Origin: an uncultured Clostridia bacterium
Lineage (GTDB): Bacteria > Bacillota > Clostridia > TANB77 > CAG-508
Direction: 5' to 3'
NCBI GenBank assembly: GCA_944387425.1
Contig: CALXEV010000012.1
Location: forward strand, 1 to 42,956
Length of the DNA stretch: 42,956 nt
Made by a program: the position numbers and the translations under genes
Part shown: one piece after another, positions 41,703 to 42,956 of the stretch
Layout: each line of letters opens with the position of its first letter
Position numbering within the stretch: the first letter of the stretch is position 1
The notes under the pieces: model-generated
Databases searched by the model: none
What the model saw: only the letters and a program-made list of their open reading frames with translations
What the model was told of the DNA's origin: nothing

Positions 41703-41731
41703 GAAAGTTAAATATACTTTCTTGTTTTTTG
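41701..41731 (+). terminator. Terminator of sigG
   Basis: AAGAAAGT and ACTTTCTT form an 8-bp stem starting at the stop codon, followed by GTTTTTT. Confidence 0.8.
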
Positions 41732-41760
41732 TTGAAAACAAAACAATAATATGATACTAT
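41732..41760 (+). promoter_or_regulatory. Promoter of the DUF5671-like genes
   Basis: TTGAAA (41732-41737), 17 bases, TACTAT (41755-41760), 26 bases before the ATG. Confidence 0.5.
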
Positions 41761-41786
41761 ATGTAAAAAAGAAAGGAGAAAAGTAG

Positions 41787-42095
41787 ATGAATAATATTAG
41801 AACGATTTATTTATATATAGTATGTTTTATAACTTTAGGCATGGTGGTAAGTGGAATTGCATCTGTAGTAAATAATATAGCATCATATTATTATCCTGAT
41901 TCATATGTTTTCTTTGAGAATAAATATGATGATTATGTATATGATTATTCAGAAGAGGAAGAAAATGAAATAGAGAAAGAAAATTTTAAAAATGAAAGAA
42001 TAAAAAATGCTATTGTATCAGGTGCTGTTATAATAATAGGTGGTATAATGTATAAATATCATTGGAAGATAATAGAAAGAGAAAGAAATAAGTAG
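41787..42095 (+). CDS. DUF5671-like small membrane protein 1
   Basis: The 102-residue protein has a membrane helix (IRTIYLYIVCFITLGMVVSGIASVVNNIASYYYPDSY), a strongly acidic middle (YSEEEENEIEKE) and a second helix near 72-90. The first part, with Tyr/Pro-rich end, resembles DUF5671-type repeats. It pairs with the next gene, whose middle repeats the same pattern (IRNVYIYLILIITLVAIITGVITAFRVGLDVVLPE). Function unknown. GAAAGGAG precedes the ATG. Confidence 0.65.
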   Translation: MNNIRTIYLYIVCFITLGMVVSGIASVVNNIASYYYPDSYVFFENKYDDYVYDYSEEEENEIEKENFKNERIKNAIVSGAVIIIGGIMYKYHWKIIERERNK

Positions 42096-42107
42096 AGGTG
42101 AAAACAT

Positions 42108-42509
42108 ATGGGAATATTATTAGTAATAGTATTTGGCTTGTTAATTTGCATAGTTCCAGTAGCAATTGTAATACTTATAATACAAGCTATTTCAAAAAGA
42201 AATAAAGATGATAAACATGGTTTTGATGAAACTATAAGAAATGTATACATATATTTAATTCTAATAATAACTTTAGTTGCTATTATAACTGGTGTAATTA
42301 CAGCATTTAGAGTTGGATTAGATGTTGTATTACCAGAAAAATCAACAACAAGTTATACAACATATAATTATTCTGAAAGAGAAAGAAACAATAATATTGT
42401 AGAATTATGTACAACATTATCAATAGTAATTACATCTATACCTATTTTTGTATATCACAACAAACTAGCAAAAAAAGATAAAGAATTAAAAAAACAAGAA
42501 AATGTATAA
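42108..42509 (+). CDS. DUF5671-like small membrane protein 2
   Basis: The 133-residue protein has three membrane helices (about residues 3-27, 45-70 and 98-118) and a charged tail KDKELKKQENV. Residues about 43-80 echo the N-terminal part of the previous protein. AGAGGTG precedes the ATG; 12 bases separate the genes. A two-gene membrane complex is plausible; function unknown. Confidence 0.65.
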   Translation: MGILLVIVFGLLICIVPVAIVILIIQAISKRNKDDKHGFDETIRNVYIYLILIITLVAIITGVITAFRVGLDVVLPEKSTTSYTTYNYSERERNNNIVELCTTLSIVITSIPIFVYHNKLAKKDKELKKQENV

Positions 42510-42524
42510 TATAATGTATATTTA

Positions 42525-42563
42525 AATTGCAATGATGCTTTTCGCAAAATTGCAATTTTTTTT
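42525..42563 (+). terminator. Terminator before the PRC-barrel gene
   Basis: AAATTGCAAT (42525-42534) pairs with ATTGCAATTT (42549-42558), followed by TTTTT. Confidence 0.88.
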
Positions 42564-42615
42564 ATTTGCTTGCAACTTATCAAAAATAATGCATAAAATA
42601 AAAGAGGAGGTTTTT

Positions 42616-42852
42616 ATGGGAGATAAAGGTTTGGATTTTAAACATAAAGAAGTTATAAATATTTGTGATGGAAAAAGACTTGGGTTTGTTCAAGATGTAT
42701 GTGCAGATTTAGAAACAGGAAAAATAACATCTATAATTGTGCCAGGAGGGACTAATAAACTAATGAGTTTGTTTTCTAATAGTAATGATATTGTTATTCC
42801 ATGGGAAAACATTCGATGCATAGGAGAAGATTTAATACTTGTGGAATTATAA
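42616..42852 (+). CDS. YlmC/YmxH-family PRC-barrel protein
   Basis: I chose the ATG at 42616, after AGAGGAGG; the frame extends upstream through the terminator. The 78-residue protein, with KEVINICDGKRLGFVQDVCADLETGKITSIIVPGG...DIVIPWENIRCIGEDLILVEL, is a single PRC barrel like YlmC and YmxH of spore-formers. The family is linked with sporulation; its molecular role is not well defined. Confidence 0.85.
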   Translation: MGDKGLDFKHKEVINICDGKRLGFVQDVCADLETGKITSIIVPGGTNKLMSLFSNSNDIVIPWENIRCIGEDLILVEL

Positions 42853-42881
42853 AAATATTTTTATTTTTTTGTAAAAAGATG

Positions 42882-42913
42882 TTGACAAAAGATTGATGGT
42901 GTGTTAATATAAT
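42882..42913 (+). promoter_or_regulatory. Promoter for a gene beyond the window
   Basis: Perfect TTGACA (42882-42887) is followed by TAATAT at 42905-42910 (17-base spacer) overlapping TATAAT (42908-42913, 20-base spacer). The downstream GTACCACGCAACAG has no start codon before the window ends. Confidence 0.65.
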
Positions 42914-42956
42914 TTAAGTACCACGCAACAGATAAAAATATTTAAAATATTACATA

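Noticed and set aside
42853-42956. T-box or other leader RNA at the window end
   Set aside because: Only about 40 transcribed bases are visible after the promoter; no diagnostic motif can be seen.

Overview
The window looks like chromosomal DNA from an uncultured, very AT-rich, low-GC Gram-positive bacterium of the class Clostridia, probably a gut lineage. Genes have strong AAAGGAG/GGAGG ribosome sites and many TTGnnn-17-TATAAT promoters. It carries sigma-G, a BofC-like protein and a YlmC/YmxH-type PRC-barrel protein, so the lineage is or was spore-forming.

Left chromosomal arm (1-12250): a five-gene operon for a surface saccharide or sugar derivative (beta-propeller lactonase, GT4, metal-type TIM barrel, SDR, GT2). 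Next come a secreted SH3/NlpC-P60 cell-wall hydrolase, ComEC, and a BofC-like protein. On the minus strand are pgsA and a zinc-finger ClpE-type unfoldase. Both comEC and pgsA have a single-base frameshift.

Mobile element (about 12282-30078, 17.8 kb): it is inserted in the anticodon loop of a tRNA-Leu(CAA) gene and splits it into a 5' half (12251-12290) and a 3' half (30079-30121) that share the core ACTCAAAAT. Just inside the left end the element carries its own complete tRNA-Leu(CAA), placed so that the stranded chromosomal tRNA promoter reads into it. The minus-strand module is integrase, MerR/excisionase-like protein, primase-helicase and a 53-aa protein. Divergent from it are a double-HTH regulator and a run of small genes, including two DnaB-like proteins that have lost their P-loop, a DUF3846 protein, DUF6809-like proteins, three zinc-ribbon membrane proteins, a frameshifted macro-domain gene and a small serine recombinase. 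No relaxase, conjugation or virion gene is visible, so it resembles a satellite or integrative mobilizable element with autonomous replication functions.

The most unusual item is at 22805-23187. A roughly 85-nt RNA on the plus strand converges on a minus-strand mRNA for a 36-aa peptide. The RNA is complementary both to the start-codon region and to the terminator loop of that mRNA. This is the layout of par/Fst type I toxin-antitoxin loci, but the peptide does not look like Fst.

Right chromosomal arm (30122-42956): cupin protein, sugar O-acetyltransferase, ComF, a KAP-type P-loop NTPase with a small membrane protein, dUTPase, a CarD-type regulator, a compact fructose PTS operon (fruK-fruA-ptsH-ptsI), sigG with its ribosome site inside the preceding terminator, two DUF5671-like membrane proteins and a YlmC/YmxH-type protein. 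The window ends in a promoter for something outside it.
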